Position numbers and translations under genes: made by a program
Shown: positions 32,004 through 44,639 of the stretch, piece by piece
Position numbering within the stretch: position 1 is the stretch's first letter
Layout of the letters: each line of letters begins with the position of its first letter
The notes under the pieces: generated by a model
Told to the model about the DNA's origin: nothing
The model's input: only the letters and a program-made list of their open reading frames with translations
Database searches by the model: none
Source of the DNA: Alisma plantago-aquatica
Lineage: Eukaryota > Streptophyta > Magnoliopsida > Alismatales > Alismataceae
Direction: 5' to 3'
Assembly (NCBI GenBank): GCA_963693085.1
Contig: OY856412.1
Coordinates: forward strand, 1,408,419,694 to 1,408,483,693
Length of the DNA: 64,000 nt

Positions 32004-33428
32004 AGGAATTGAAGAGTCTTACTCCAGACTCTAAATGGAGGACCTTGTGGGAGTTGACCCCACATTAGGATAGATTTCTTTTAAAGTTCTTCGAGTCAAA
32101 AACACTCTTTAATTTCATCAATAATCCTATCATGGATGAATGTAATAATTTAGACTTGATTGCTGCCATATCTATCTTTACTTCGTACTGACTGACTGCT
32201 ATTTTTTGTAGAAATTCCAAAATGTACGGTGTGTCTTTATTTGACACGGTGTGCACCTCATCAGAAAATATACTATAATCGGGATACATCTCGAGGTACA
32301 CGGCATGTTTTTCACAAACACGTTGTGTTTCATTCATAAATATGTTTTTGGAAACTAACACGACGTGCATTTACTCGATACACGCCGTGCACTTGGAGAG
32401 ATGCAGACCACAAACACTTTCTAGAAAGTCACACGGCGTGCATGCACCGACGCACGTCGTGCACCTGGGAGCTGCAAATGTGCAATAAGTTACTGGAATC
32501 ACACACGACGTGCATTTGTTCGATGCACGTCGTGTGTCTATCTTTCAACTGAGCAACAAGAGTTTCTATAAAATTGCACGACGTGCATTAGTACATGCAC
32601 ACCATGCATCTGGGAAAAAGGACACATCCAAAAAGAGAATTCAAAGAAGAACACGCCATGCATGCCTAATACACGCCGTGCATCTGGGCATAAAATGCAG
32701 TTTGAAAAGAGGAAATTAAAGAGGAACACGTCGGGCATGTTAAGTGGATGCCGTGTCTTTTTTCGTAAAGTTAGGGCAAAAGGGGGGCGCATGACCTAAT
32801 TTCTCACTTGAGAAATCAGTCGTACGAGAGAACCCTAGCAGTCGTGCCTTCACTGTGCGTCGCCATCTTCCTTCCCTCTCAAGCCGTGTGCCCCTGCACA
32901 CCATCACAGCCCCCGCTCATGCCGTGTGCCGCCAAAGCAGCTCACACCTCCACCGACCTCCGTCATCTCTGCCGAAGCTGCTCCAGCCTCCACACTTGAC
33001 CTAGCGCCAGCACCGGCGATGCCACCCGCACAAACAGCGCCGCCAACACCGACAATGCCATCAGTGGCTTCTTCTCCACCGCCCAACTTCAGCAGCGACG
33101 CCGACAGCAACGCCGACGGCACCACCTCAGCAAATGACTCCGCCAACCAGCCACCAGTGTGCCGATAGTGCCACCACCATCAACCCTCGACGGCCCTAGC
33201 GTCTAGCACCTTACTGCCGTCAACTCCCACCTTAACAACACCACCAACGTCATCATTTCTCCCATTTTCTTCTCCACTCACGGTGCCGATTTCAGATTGC
33301 AGAAAATATATAGGTGCACGACGTACCCCCATGCTGCATGCTATGCATTCAATCTTCAAGGCAGAAGGAACACCTTCCAAGTGCACGTCGTGACCGTGAT
33401 CTGCACACCATGCACTACTATAGAAACA
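32004..33428 (+). other. Athila spacer between integrase and env-like ORF
   Basis: Non-coding in the main. 32357-32755 holds six units spaced about 73 bp, each with two GCACGNCGTGC-type palindromes. 32926-33168 is a Pro/Ala/Ser-rich open frame of 80 codons (GC-rich), and similar palindromes recur at 33310-33420. I do not recognise a protein family here. Confidence 0.7.
32357..32755. repeat. six paired CACG-CGTG palindromes, spacing about 73 bp
   Basis: Each unit holds a first palindrome of type CACGACGTGCAT, about ten bases, then a second of type CACGCCGTGCAC followed by TTGGGA or CTGGGA. Units start near 32357, 32430, 32502, 32574, 32648 and 32723. The same kind of pairs recur in the LTRs. 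Confidence 0.8.
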
Positions 33429-34823
33429 ATGGCACCAATCAAGAGGGGTTTAGGCAGACACCATGGTGGAGCTTTATCTTCCACGACACCATCTGAGGCG
33501 GTAGATTTTGTGCCCTCCACCTAGTTCTGAGTCACCCTAGAGGAGGATGTAGACTACCAATTTCTCATCACTAGGCGGGTATTACCTTCCCGTTACGTTT
33601 CTAAAGAAGCTCTAGACAAGTTGGCCTTCAAGAATGAGGTAATGGGATATCTTCGATTCTTAGGTCTCCATCTACTCTGCACTAGAGTTCCAAAGACCTA
33701 CCCCCACCTCATTTATGAATTTTTGACCACCTTTAAGGTGGAAGACGACCCCCAAAACTGCCGTGAGACGTATCTGAAGATCAGTTTTTGCCTTCTAATC
33801 AAATGTTTTGCTATGGATCTTCGTCAGTTTTGTACTTTGCTTGGGTGCAACTATGGAGGCTATACTGACTATCCACCCGCCTTCCATAGTGATACTTTTT
33901 GGTCTAAAATTACCAGTGAAAAGGTGCACAGAGCTAGGCAGGAACGAGCTTCTTCACTCCATAACCCAATTTTCAGAGTTGTGCATCGCCTTCAAAGCAC
34001 CAGTCCTTTTGCCAAAAATGAAACTCAAGGGGTCGTGGGCAAAACTGACCTTTTATTCTTGTGGTGCATGGTTAAAAATGAGAAATCACTTCTAGTTACT
34101 ACAATGTCAATAAACTTCTAGAAGTCAAGAAGTAGAAGCAGAGAGAGGTGGGTGATATCATGTATGGTGGGATGCTCACTATACTTGCTATGCAGCTAGG
34201 GTTAGATGTGGCTACTTTAGAGCCTGCACCGGGGAAAAAACTTGTAGACATCAATTAACTTATTTCTTGTGGCCTAATATCAAGGCACAGTGATAGGTCT
34301 AGCAAGTTCAAGGTTTTTCTTACAAAGAAACAATTCATTATTGTCCCCGATGCAGCCCTCAATGACCTCAGCAACAAAGCTAATTGAAAATTTGAGTTAC
34401 CAGCCTGAGGACGAAGAGGAGGCAACCACCCATGGCGCGAGCAGTTCTATAGCAGCAACAGCTACAACAACAACCACAACACCACTTCCACCCTCCACTG
34501 GTATTCAAACGGAGTACGCTTGGGCGATGCCTGATGTGAGGCATCTTTACAGTTATGTCCAACAACGGTTTGACCTTTTTGACAGCCGTTTGGACCAGTT
34601 GAGCACACAGTATACTGCGATGCATGACATGGTTCAGCAGATGGACTTGTGGAAAATCTTTCATGGACACTACTCCATCTCGCTGCCATATCAGCCACCA
34701 CCACCACAGCAGCCGCTGGAGTTTCCACCGCAGGAACTCAACTCCTCAACCCAGCCGATGGACATCCCCGACATAGTCAGCCAGTTTTTCCCCGATCAGG
34801 AGGGTGGTGGTCCTTATTTTTGA
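33429..34823 (+). pseudogene. Athila third ORF (env-like / ATHILA ORF1-type), broken
   Basis: ORF in the position of the Athila env-like gene. It opens at ATG 33429 (MAPIKRG), has stops at 33522-33524 and 33528-33530, and then a long open stretch (33621-34121) with YVSKEALDKLAF and FCTLLGCNYGG. This resembles the plant retrotransposon/ATHILA ORF1 family. Indels between 34110 and 34390 change frame; the last part (to 34823) is rich in Thr/Pro and contains a heptad-like stretch (QQRFDLFDSRLDQL). I see no clear signal peptide or fusion motif, so an envelope role is by position only. Confidence 0.7.
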
Positions 34824-35978
34824 TCTTATCCATGACCGGTACCCGGTTTTGAACTCCATAAATTCGATTGATGCAGTGAGGACACTACTGATTTCAAGCT
34901 TAGGGGGGCACAATCGGCCAGTAATTGTAGTTTTCATTTTGCATTCCTTTAATTTGAGTCAGTTGTGTCAGTTTGTTTTCTATTTTATTCCATGTTCAGT
35001 TTTCTTTGATGGCAATATTATTATGATTTGAGGCTACCATGTTAGAATGAACTCCATGCTTGATCTATCTTGTCTTGTATTTCTTGTGGCTATATGAAAA
35101 GAATTTCAAGAGCATGCATGAATCAAATGAAAAAGGAAAGTCCCCATGTACATGATCTTATTTTGTGTTTGTGGTTTGAAATCTCAAATTTTCACATTTT
35201 TGATTTCTCAATACATGTAACGGTTCCACATTTTTGCAAATTAATCAACTTTGCAACACTAACTAGAATACGGGATAATTTTGCCAAACCCTTAGAGCTT
35301 TTGCAATCATTTTTTTAGTGAAATTGTTTCAAAAGAATGATTGAAATCTTGCTAGCCTTAACACTCTTGTTGACTCTTTGGTGTTGCACCATACTTGTGC
35401 TATCAATTGTTTACCTTTACCCAATAAAAGATGGTAAATGACCCACATATTATGCTAGCCTAGTGTGAGTCCGATATGGCAACGACGGTTAGGTGATATG
35501 AAATTCAAAAGAGGGTAAAAACAACACCCCAACCGGCATTCCACATGAGCATAAGCCTAAATTAGCAGCCAAGTGCCGGAAACCCAAAAATTTCCATCAT
35601 CATATCTTTTGAGAAAAAGAGTACAACTAAGTTTGTTATTGTTAGCACTGATTTCATCATCTTATATCCATACTAATTGAAAATTTGTAATGTATATCCA
35701 CTAATTGTTTGGCTCGATTATCCAAATTCTATTTAGTGTTGTCTAGTTGATTATCTTATTTGAATTTGGAACCATCATTGCTAAACTTAAATTCTCTATC
35801 TTAGATGTCTAAACTGAGAAGATAACAATGAACACAAACACAGTGTACATGGTTGGTTGAGCTGATTGCATATCTTATTTTCATTTAATCTATGCATGAG
35901 CTTGTTTATTATTTCACCTTGAATGTAGCCTTGTTCTTTTTTCTTGAGGACAAGCAATAGTTCAAGCTTAGGGGGATT
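34824..35978 (+). other. Athila 3' untranslated region with two polypurine-like runs
   Basis: AT-rich, without a convincing gene. CAAGCTTAGGGGGG occurs at about 34897-34910 and CAAGCTTAGGGGGATT at about 35963-35978; only the second adjoins the LTR. The first may be an internal polypurine tract. Confidence 0.65.
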
Positions 35979-37592
35979 TGTTGTGTGTTTTCCACATCAT
36001 ATTTTCACATGTTATCACACACAAATTTGATTCATTTTGATATCAATTAGCCTCTTTTCATATTACTTTTGCCATCTTTTCGTTACTTTACTTATCGCAT
36101 AACTTGCATTGCAGATATGTTCCAAGAAAGACTGAATTGCAGAGTTTAATTCTGCTAAAGCAGTAGAATGCACGACATGCATGTTAAAGGCACGATGTGA
36201 AATATTTCAAAAGAGTTTCAATTCACCCAGACAGCAAAATGCACGACGTGTTTTGGCCTTGAGCATGACGTGTGAGTTTCCAGAAAAGTGCAGAAAAGAA
36301 AATGCATGGCATGGACTCAAATGCACGACGTGCACCTCGAGCGTCAAGCAAATCAAAATCTACTGGAAAGTTGCACGACGTGCATTACTTAAGCGCACGC
36401 CATGCACAGTACATTCTGGAGCAACTGTTGAAGCTTTTGCACGGCGTGCACTTGGGACACACGCCGTGTCACTATCAGTTTCAGAAATTTGAAAGTTACG
36501 ATCTTTTGTTTAAAATGAAGGGGGGACTTAATGGGTGGTTATCCACAGTCATAATTAAAATTTCTCTCATCCTAGAGCAAGTCTAGAGCAGAGGAGGGTG
36601 ATTTTGAGGAGAAAGGAGGTGGTTTCTTACCAAAGGAGCCCATTTCTTCTTCTCTTGTTCTCCATTGTCTTCTCCAAGGTGCAACCAAGCTTCCCCAACT
36701 TTGTGCAGCTACTCAGGAGAGGAGCCAGTTCATTTTGGAGTAGCTAAAGGAGGAGAATTTCGTCCCCAAGCCGGAATTCCTCCTTCTTGTGGTTACATTT
36801 TTGGATCTCTTTGTTTTTCCTCCTCTAGATCATGCAAAAACCTGAATTTTCTGTAGCAAATATGAAATCATGATTATGGATGAGTAATTCCCTTTTCTTG
36901 GGCATGGGAGAGTAGCTCCCATGTCATAGCATGTATGGAACAAGTTAATTTCATACTAAACACTATGTTTCTTATTTTTCCACCATGAAAGTACCGGTTC
37001 TACCATTTCTTGCATGTATTGCTGGCCACTTTATGTGCATGTGTTATGCTTTCTTGCTTGATATGAGAAAATAGGTAGGAATGTATGGAGGTTCTCTTCT
37101 TGGAAACTCTTTTTCTACTACGAGAGCGGAGATAAATGAGTTGAGGAACATGTTGTGATAAAAAACAAAATTTATGCATGAGAATGTGATTTTGAGTTGA
37201 GATCGTTGCACTTACACCAGGAGGTGAAAGGCAACACAACCTTTCCTTTAAAACAAGTACTTATGTATGTTTAAATTTTTGTGTTCCTATGATGTGCTAT
37301 GATATGTGAGTGAAATTCAAATGTACAAGATCCTTGATCTCTGAATCTAAACCTCTGTTAGTAAATCTTTTCATTGTTTGTTTAAGTCTAAATTTCTGTA
37401 ATAGATAATCAATTACCATCCTTTTAAAAACCGAGCAAGATTGTTGAACTTAAGTGCTGTTGTGCTCAATTAATTACTTAAGCTCCTTGTGTTCGACCTC
37501 GACTACACTACCTCTGTATACTTGCGGAGATTGGTTAAGTTGGGTAAACTTTCCTTGTTAGGATTGAAGCTCGTTAGCCTATATAGCAAACA
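35979..37592 (+). repeat. Athila 3' LTR, complete (1614 bp)
   Basis: Begins TGTTGTGTGTTTTCC right after the polypurine run and ends TAGCAAACA. Its last 1203 bp match 25755-26955. It contains five pairs of CACG-CGTGC-type palindromes at 36170-36475. It gives the uninterrupted form of the site into which the copia array inserted (CTTAAGCGCACGCC near 36390). Confidence 0.9.
36170..36475. repeat. paired CACG-CGTG palindromes in Athila LTR
   Basis: About five units with the same two-palindrome plan as 32357-32755, for example TGCACGACGTGCATT then AAGCGCACGCCATGCAC, and TGCACGGCGTGCACTTGGG then ACACGCCGTGT. Some copies have decayed by C-to-T change (CATGGCATGG). Confidence 0.75.
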
Positions 37593-37597
37593 GGTCA

Positions 37598-37741
37598 CCA
37601 AGTAGGGTCCAAGCTTGCCATAAATGTGGACAGATAGGTCATCTGAGGTGGCAGTGTCCAAGAAGAAATAATGAGGTGATCCAACAGTCAAGGCATAACC
37701 TTCAACACTCACAAAGATCACAGTTTAGTGGAGCAGTATGA
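37598..37741 (+). pseudogene. gypsy gag zinc-knuckle fragment
   Basis: 47 open codons with CHKCGQIGHLRWQC, a CX2CX4HX4C retroviral-type zinc knuckle, followed by a Gln/Ser-rich tail and TGA at 37739-37741. The upstream gag was cut off by the Athila insertion and is not present left of the Athila in this window. Confidence 0.8.
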
Positions 37742-39800
37742 CAAGGACAAAGGAAAGTGTCATAGATTGGTCCATTTACTCAGGTAGTAGAGGACAAAGG
37801 CAACAACAAATGACAACTAGACTCCATGCGTTGAGTCAACGAAGACACTAGATAACTCGTACGAGGTAACATGTCAGATAGAACTTTTCATTCTGAATTA
37901 TCTTTTCTTTTCTTCTCTCTGCCTATTAATTATAGAAAGGTAGTAGTTGTTGAGCTTCCTTTGATTAGTCCCATGAGGACATGAGGAAGAGATAATAAGT
38001 ATGAGGACCTATATTCAGTCCAATATTCTCTTATATGTTTTGAAATTTCTCTCTTTATGTAAAAAGGGAAGAGATGTAAAAGAAATACCCAGAGAAAATT
38101 TGAGATACTAAGTAGTAAAATTTAAGGAGATGTTAAAAGAAAGAAACATAATATAAAACAAATGCATACTACCTAATTTCGGTTCTTGAATACCCTGGCC
38201 ATGTATTCATCTATTAAAGGTAAGGTAAGTATGACACTCTTAGATTGCTATCTTTCTAATTACTCTGATCAAGTAGTCATTTTGAGACAATCTAAAGAGC
38301 ATAATGAAGTAGGAGATGTGGCACAGATATTTCTACTACATCCTAATTGATATACGAAGGAATCTGAGTTAATCACAGAACAACTTATAAACAAAAGAAG
38401 ATGTTTAATATAATGTGTACCTGAGTCTGAGGACCTAGAGGTAACAATTACCTGATGAGAGGTGACAATGTTTAGTAATGAACTAAGGGTTTGAATACCC
38501 ATATTTAGTAATCATGATGATGGTTATGCTAAGGGATGATGATATGTAATCATCTTTATAATTCCTATGCTGATGGCAAGGAACCTAAGAGGAAATAAGA
38601 TTGAATGACTTATGAACAGTTGAAAGTTCATACAATAATCAAAGTAGGTGATAATCTCTTTTCTTTAATAAACAACCTTAGATAATGATGGGGCGATAAA
38701 AAGGATTATGTTTCCTTGTGATATTTTAGGAACATGACAATCAAGTAAGTCTTATGACACTTGATGTGCATGGATTAGAAGAAATCTATAGAAGGATACT
38801 TTGAAAAGTATCAGCTAGTCCTGGATTTTTGGTTCCAAGACAAGTATATGTGATAAGTAATACGTTTGGTTTTGGTAATAACAACATAGGAAGAAATGAT
38901 AAGGAGGTGATGTGTCTTTGACACATGCAACTAATACCAAGTTAAGGAATTCTAGTGTCCAAGATGTCTTAAAGGAATGAGATGGTGAGGACATGACTCC
39001 TAATAAGATGATTAATGCTTGGTTATCCAGAAAAGGACAACTTTGAAATTAGTTTAGTTACATACGATAGTATGGACATCATATGTTAGGGGTTTATGAT
39101 ATGCATAAACATAACATCGATAAGGATATATTAATTGAAGGAAAAATTGTAGAATCGTCTTGGAAAAAGTTTATCAAGCTAAGATAACTTCCTAGATCTG
39201 TTAAGGCAGCTTATGCAAATAACATCTAGAGATACCTCTGAGATAGTTCTTCTTGATAAGTAGCCTATCCTTATGACAAGTAAATAAAAAACTAACGTGA
39301 TGGTTGGTTCTAGTTATAAGTAAGTTTAGTGTTGTGCCAATAGATTAGACTGGCACAATAGAAGTATGATAAGACTTGTAGTCCCAAATGGATGACAAAA
39401 TGTAACTCTAGTCTTTCCTTGGAGGTGAAATGCTAAACTAAGTGAGGCGTATGGAAGACTCCCAAGGTCAAGAATCCTATTACATCAAAGATGTAAGTTG
39501 AGAAAGGTAATAAAGCAATGATGTTTGTCACCCGAGTTATACAAAGTATGTATAGTACTTCTTTGATTTAGAAAGTATTACCTGACATAGGATTGACACT
39601 GCAACCAATAATGAAAAGGACAATTGAGTATGTGTCATGTATGACAGTTTCTATAATAACCCTGTATGGAAGAACTTTATGCTGGTCTAAATTCTATAAC
39701 ATCTCCATGACATGATTATGTTATGAGGAGGTTTAATGATATGATGCATGAATAATAATTGTCTCCCTTCATCTGGGATTTTAGGGAAGAAATCCTTGTT
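37742..39800 (+). other. non-coding retroelement interior
   Basis: AT-rich, dense in stops in all frames. I see no pol motif. It may be a decayed pol gene or the interior of a non-autonomous element. Confidence 0.5.
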
Positions 39801-39929
39801 AGGGGTTTATAACTTATAACATCCCTGACCTGGGTTTAGGGCTAAACATGTTTTTTAGCCTAAATAAGTTGCTTATAACTTTAATATAATCCTCTAAAGT
39901 GTTTTGTTATCAGGTGACACATTTATGTT

Positions 39930-40270
39930 TCAAGTTTGGTCCTGTTTGAATAACGTTTGAGCAATGTTTGCTTGTTTTGAACCAAAATGCAATTTACCCA
40001 AGAAGAGGGATTATATTGCAATATGTTACATGTTGAAAGTGCCTCATGTGTTTTATCATCATAAGAGAGAGAATGATGCAAGGAGGTGGCTTGTAGAAAC
40101 CCTAAATTCCAAGTTTGAACCTGTTTGAATAATGCTAGTGCCTTGTGTACCAATTTTGGTACAAGCTGTAATTTACCCAAAATGTAGGGTTGATATGCAA
40201 ATTACCACATATAGAGTGTCCCTACTCCCTCCTAGTATCATTTATAGGAGAGAGAAAGGAGGATACACCA
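39930..40270. repeat. imperfect tandem duplication, about 180 bp x 2
   Basis: Both copies start CAAGTTTG(G/A)(T/A)CCTGTTTGAATAA, contain GTAATTTACCCA or CAATTTACCCA and end in a purine-rich GAGAGAGAA stretch. Lies at the start of the LTR-like region. Confidence 0.6.
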
Positions 40271-40790
40271 TGTTTGAATCAGTATAAGTGATAGAATTCT
40301 TGGTGATGAAAAGACCAAGAAAGGGTTGAATGTGAAACCCTAACTTGAGTTTTATCGAGTTGAAGAGTTCATATGAGAGTGCCTATCGGCCAAGGAGCCA
40401 TAGGGGGAGTCTCATATAGATTTGTGAACTATTATCCTTGTCCATTACAAGCAAAGAACCCCAAGGAGGTGAAGTGTATCGGTTTACAACTTCCTTGGAA
40501 AAGTTATATCGGGTTGTGAATAAAGTGGTGATTGAGTTGAGATATCTTATCCAAAGAGATAAGTGATGGCCGAAATATCATCTCTAGATTATCCTCAAGT
40601 GTTTTTCATGTCAAGATAAATGTGAGTACATGCAAGTACACGTGTCAACCATGCATGGAAACGTGGCACCTAGTAGCTTTAAAATGATGACACCTCATAT
40701 ACACTCTCTTTCATGAGCTTGAACTATATATACCATTCCTCTCACCTATAAGTGAAATTTTCAAAACTTTTAACCCTCTTGATCTTAGAT

Positions 40791-41950
40791 ATCATGCATA
40801 GAGTCTTAGTATCATGCATAGGTTAAGAAGTATCATGCATAGAGCCTTGGTATCAGCCATAGAAAAGTGATATCGGCCATAGCAAAGTGATATCGACCAC
40901 AAGTGAGGGATATCGGCCACAAATGGTGATGTATCATGCACAGTGCTGAGGAGCTCAAGTGTTGGACCTTTGATAAGCTCATCTTCTACCTTGGGAACAT
41001 GAAGATTTGGAGCTTGGAGCTTTGAAGTTGTTCTTGAGGCGGGTTATATAACTTGAACTCAATTATGTTATTATTTACCCTCAATCTTGCCATAGTTGAT
41101 GATTTACTTTCAATTCAATTTTTCTTGCATAAGTGATGAATCCATGAGTTATATTAGTGACCAAGGACTGTTGTCCATGAACTATAACATTAATAATAAG
41201 AGTCTAGAGGTTGATGACGATGACATCATCATGGTTCAACCCGATATTGGGTTGAAGCACCTCTAACCCGATATGGTGAAGTGAACATATCACTAAACCG
41301 ATACAATGGGGATACATATACCTTATACATGATATGATGATGAAGTATACACCTTGTGCACTATATGGTATCAAGCATACTCCATGTGCATGATATGAGG
41401 TCAAAACATACACCCCATGCACGACATGGAGTTAAGTATATACTCAAACCCGATATGACAAACCCTAGATGATGAGTAACCCGATATGGTGATATGAATA
41501 CACCACTAGCACGATATAGTGATGAGTTTATACCTCATGAATGATTTGAGTGACACATACATACATCTTGTGCACGATATGGGGTCAAGAACCCACCTTA
41601 TACATGATATGGTATCAAGAAAATACCCTAACCCGATTTGGTGTTGAAACCCAACATGGGAAAGTGAAACCTGATATGCATTGTAACCCCACATCCCTAT
41701 CAGTTTGTACACTTGAGATAGTTGTGACCAATTAGTTGTATAGCCTATTACTCATCACATGATGAAGGGTAGGACGATACCATGAATGTTTTGAAGGAAT
41801 ATGAGTATATGGGTCAAACCCGATATGCAAACCCATAAGGTTGAGTAACCCGAATCGAATGCACGATATAGAGATAAGGAGATATCTCATGCACGATATG
41901 GTGATGAGGATACACATATATACCCGATATGGAGGAAGCACCTCAATCTA
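40791..41950. repeat. degenerate repeats of CATGCAYGATATGG / CCGATATGG type
   Basis: First ATCATGCATAGAG and ATATCGGCCA(T/C)A units (40791-40940), then about twenty degenerate units built on CCGATATGGTGATGA and CATGCACGATATGG (41217-41945). Spacing is irregular, 30-45 bp. Confidence 0.65.
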
Positions 41951-42821
41951 ATACACTTGATTGAGTGACACATGTAGTGAGTTATGTCAAATGATACACT
42001 AAGCCATAAAGAGTTTAATGCATTTTGAAAAGTATGGGCCAATGTACCTTGAGAGAAGGATTGAGACAACCTAATGGAGTATGATGTAATCAACATCTTA
42101 GTGAGGTTGAAAGAGAATCTTATAGTTGTAATGAGTATCCATTGATACTCCTAATATATGTGGAGTATGAATTAGGGATTTGATTCTTGATGAACATACT
42201 GGAAACCCTAATCAGTTAATAAATGGAAACCCTAACCATAATTATGGGAAAGTTGTATTTCTCTTGTATTGAATGGTGATGATAGGTATGTGATATTGAA
42301 ACCATGTTGTTATCATGAGATAACGAGCATAGCTTATAATACAAAATATATGAGTCTTGTAAGTCATGAGAAATACTTGTACAACAAGAATGATGTATAT
42401 ACAGGTCTTATGACCTAGAGATGGATGTTGCCTAGTGAGAAGTGACATGATGTTTATAAAAGTCTCATGATCTAGAGATTTATGTAAGAGATGGTAATGT
42501 TTAAAACAAACTAGGAAAATGGAAACCCCGTAACATAATAATAATAATAAATGGTTATAAAGATAATAATGAAATCTTGGTCATACATGCATTATGGTTA
42601 TAGCCAAATAAGGGCTATAATGTTTTGAATATGCTAAGATGAGATATGAGGAATACTTGTATCACATAAAGGATGTGAATGGATATGATGGCTTGACCAA
42701 GGTATAATGCCTAGTAAAGGTGATATGGTAGTCAATGATGAGTTTAAGGGATTGATGTCCCATAATGAAAGAGAAAGGGAAACATAAGATATTCCAACTA
42801 CTATGGAATCCTTAGAAAGAT

Positions 42822-43240
42822 ATCACATGATTGGTATAATCCAATACCTAGCCAAACTCTCACAGGATTGGTATAACCCAATACCTGGATATAATTTCAC
42901 AGGATTGGGATAACCCAATACCTGGATAATATCTCATAGGATTGGCATAATCTAATACTTGGTCGAACTCTCACAGGATTGGTACAATCTAATAGCTAGC
43001 TCTAATCTCACAGGATTGGTATAATATAATACCTAGATGAACCCCCACATGATTGGTACAATCCAATACATGGCTTTAATTTCATAGGATTGGCATAGTC
43101 CAATACTTGGATATGATTTCACAGGATTGACATAGTCCAATACCTGGATTTAATTTCATAGGATTGGTATAAACCAATACCTGGACAGAACATATTGATG
43201 TATATTCACAGGATTGGCATAATCCAATACCTGACTAGAA
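42822..43240. repeat. 37-bp tandem repeat, about 11 copies, each with ATTGG/CCAAT dyad
   Basis: The unit is about TCACAGGATTGGTATAA plus TCCAATACCTGGATATAATT. In most copies ATTGG is followed after 5-6 bases by CCAAT, giving a small hairpin and a CCAAT-box-like sequence each time. Copy 10 carries a short insertion. Lies in the LTR-like region. Confidence 0.85.
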
Positions 43241-44039
43241 GATTAGCTGAGGCCAACAACTAGAAATGAGAATGAATCATGGATATCATACCATGATTAC
43301 AATATCACATGATAAGTTTGAGGTGTCGGTATAGTATGATGGGTAAATGATACACATGTTCTTCATATTCCTTATAAAGTGAATAGATGATTTACTGCCC
43401 CATCATAGATAGTTACAATGCTTTAAAAATGAGAAATGTTCTAATCTGCTTATCCACAGTGATTAACCTTGATTATTAATATAAAAGAACCTCTGCTCAG
43501 TTTTATACTATTTACATGTCATAATAACATTGTTGGCAGAGAGTTATATCTCTCGCTGGGATAATTGTCTCACCTGTGGGATCTACAATTTTTAGGTGGA
43601 CGTGCACGAGGAGGTAGAGACCATTCTGTAAAGGAAGGACAACAGTAGTAGGGATAACAGTAACAACTCAGGTTGAGTGTACTATCTATCGTGTCTTGTA
43701 GATAGAAGTCCTATGTGTTGTCTCTGTACTCTTAGGTCCTCAGATTTAGTATGTGATGGCTTTATGAATGATCTGAGATTTTGGCTTGTATGCCTCAAGG
43801 TTTTATGTTGCTTCAGTATATATTTTGACAAAACAGCTGTTATATGTTATCCTCGAGATGAGATGGTACAGTGTATGTACAATGTGAACCCTGATGAATA
43901 TAATGTTTTGGTTCTTTCATTAAGATTTTTCCAAGAAATGGATCTCTTTACAAAATGGTTTTAATTTTTTAGTGATTTTGTTAATCCATTGCTTAATGAT
44001 TATTCTGCATAATTAGTGATGATTTGGCTGTCGGTTTGG

Positions 44040-44450
44040 TGGCAGTCGTTATACATGGTTTTAGTGGTCATAGTCATCTCACATAGAGAAGGTGATGATT
44101 GTGATTCTTAGACCTGAAATCACTACACTTGTCACATGTCGTTGGGTACGCTTTGAAATCATCAAACACATTCCAGAAACATGGGTTATTATAACAATGA
44201 TGATTGTGTGACTTTGACACATGGGGATATACTATGAAATATAGATATGGGATTTGTCCCTCCTACTGGAGTATGATATCCTGGCCACTTAATAAGCGAG
44301 ACTGAGAAACACATGCACATGCAAATGTGAATCAATATATGATATTGAGGTCACATTATCTCAGACAGTCTGCTCTTAGTTCAAGAAACATGGATTGAAC
44401 ATTAAGAGGATGAATTTCCATGCCTCAAATTCATCCTGGATATTAGAGAC
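44040..44450 (+). repeat. LTR-like segment homologous to 7199-7600 (inverted copy)
   Basis: Reverse-complement match to the fragment left of the copia array: GTGATTCTTAGACCTGAAAT, CATGTCGTTGGGTACG and AACATGGGTTATTATAAC occur here, with their complements there. The two are in opposite orientation, so they are not the two LTRs of one element. Confidence 0.75.
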
Positions 44451-44639
44451 AAAGGAAGTATACAATCTCTACAACACCTTACATAGATTGTAGGTTGAAG
44501 TCGTTCTCCAACTTTCCATTTCACTTGGGTGGCATTGATGTGCAAGTAGGCACCACTCTTTTCTTGTGATGTCATAAGATAGTTATGGACACTCACTGCC
44601 AACGTGATATGGGACCTATAGGGTCACACACGTAGGAAC

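Larger units (their letters stand above)
25755..37592 (+). mobile_element. Athila-type Ty3/gypsy LTR retrotransposon, damaged
   Basis: Order on the plus strand: partial 5' LTR, Asp-tRNA-type primer site, gag, protease, RT/RNase H, integrase, spacer, env-like ORF, polypurine tract, full 3' LTR. The primer site, the gag sequence (FPPSKT, QTFYNGL), the protease DLGAS and the RT FMDDF point to Athila. Every ORF has stops or frameshifts, and the usual protease-to-RT linker is mostly deleted. The 5' LTR lacks its first 411 bp, which would lie left of the copia array but are not found there. The right flank enters a different gypsy gag remnant. Confidence 0.9.

Noticed and set aside
32926..33168. 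Pro/Ala-rich 80-codon ORF as a separate gene
   Set aside because: Lies inside the Athila spacer, low complexity, with no support for an own promoter or family; described under the spacer.
41204..42096. Several minus-strand ORFs of 60-70 codons
   Set aside because: They arise from the GATATGG repeat field; sequences are repetitive and lack conserved domains.
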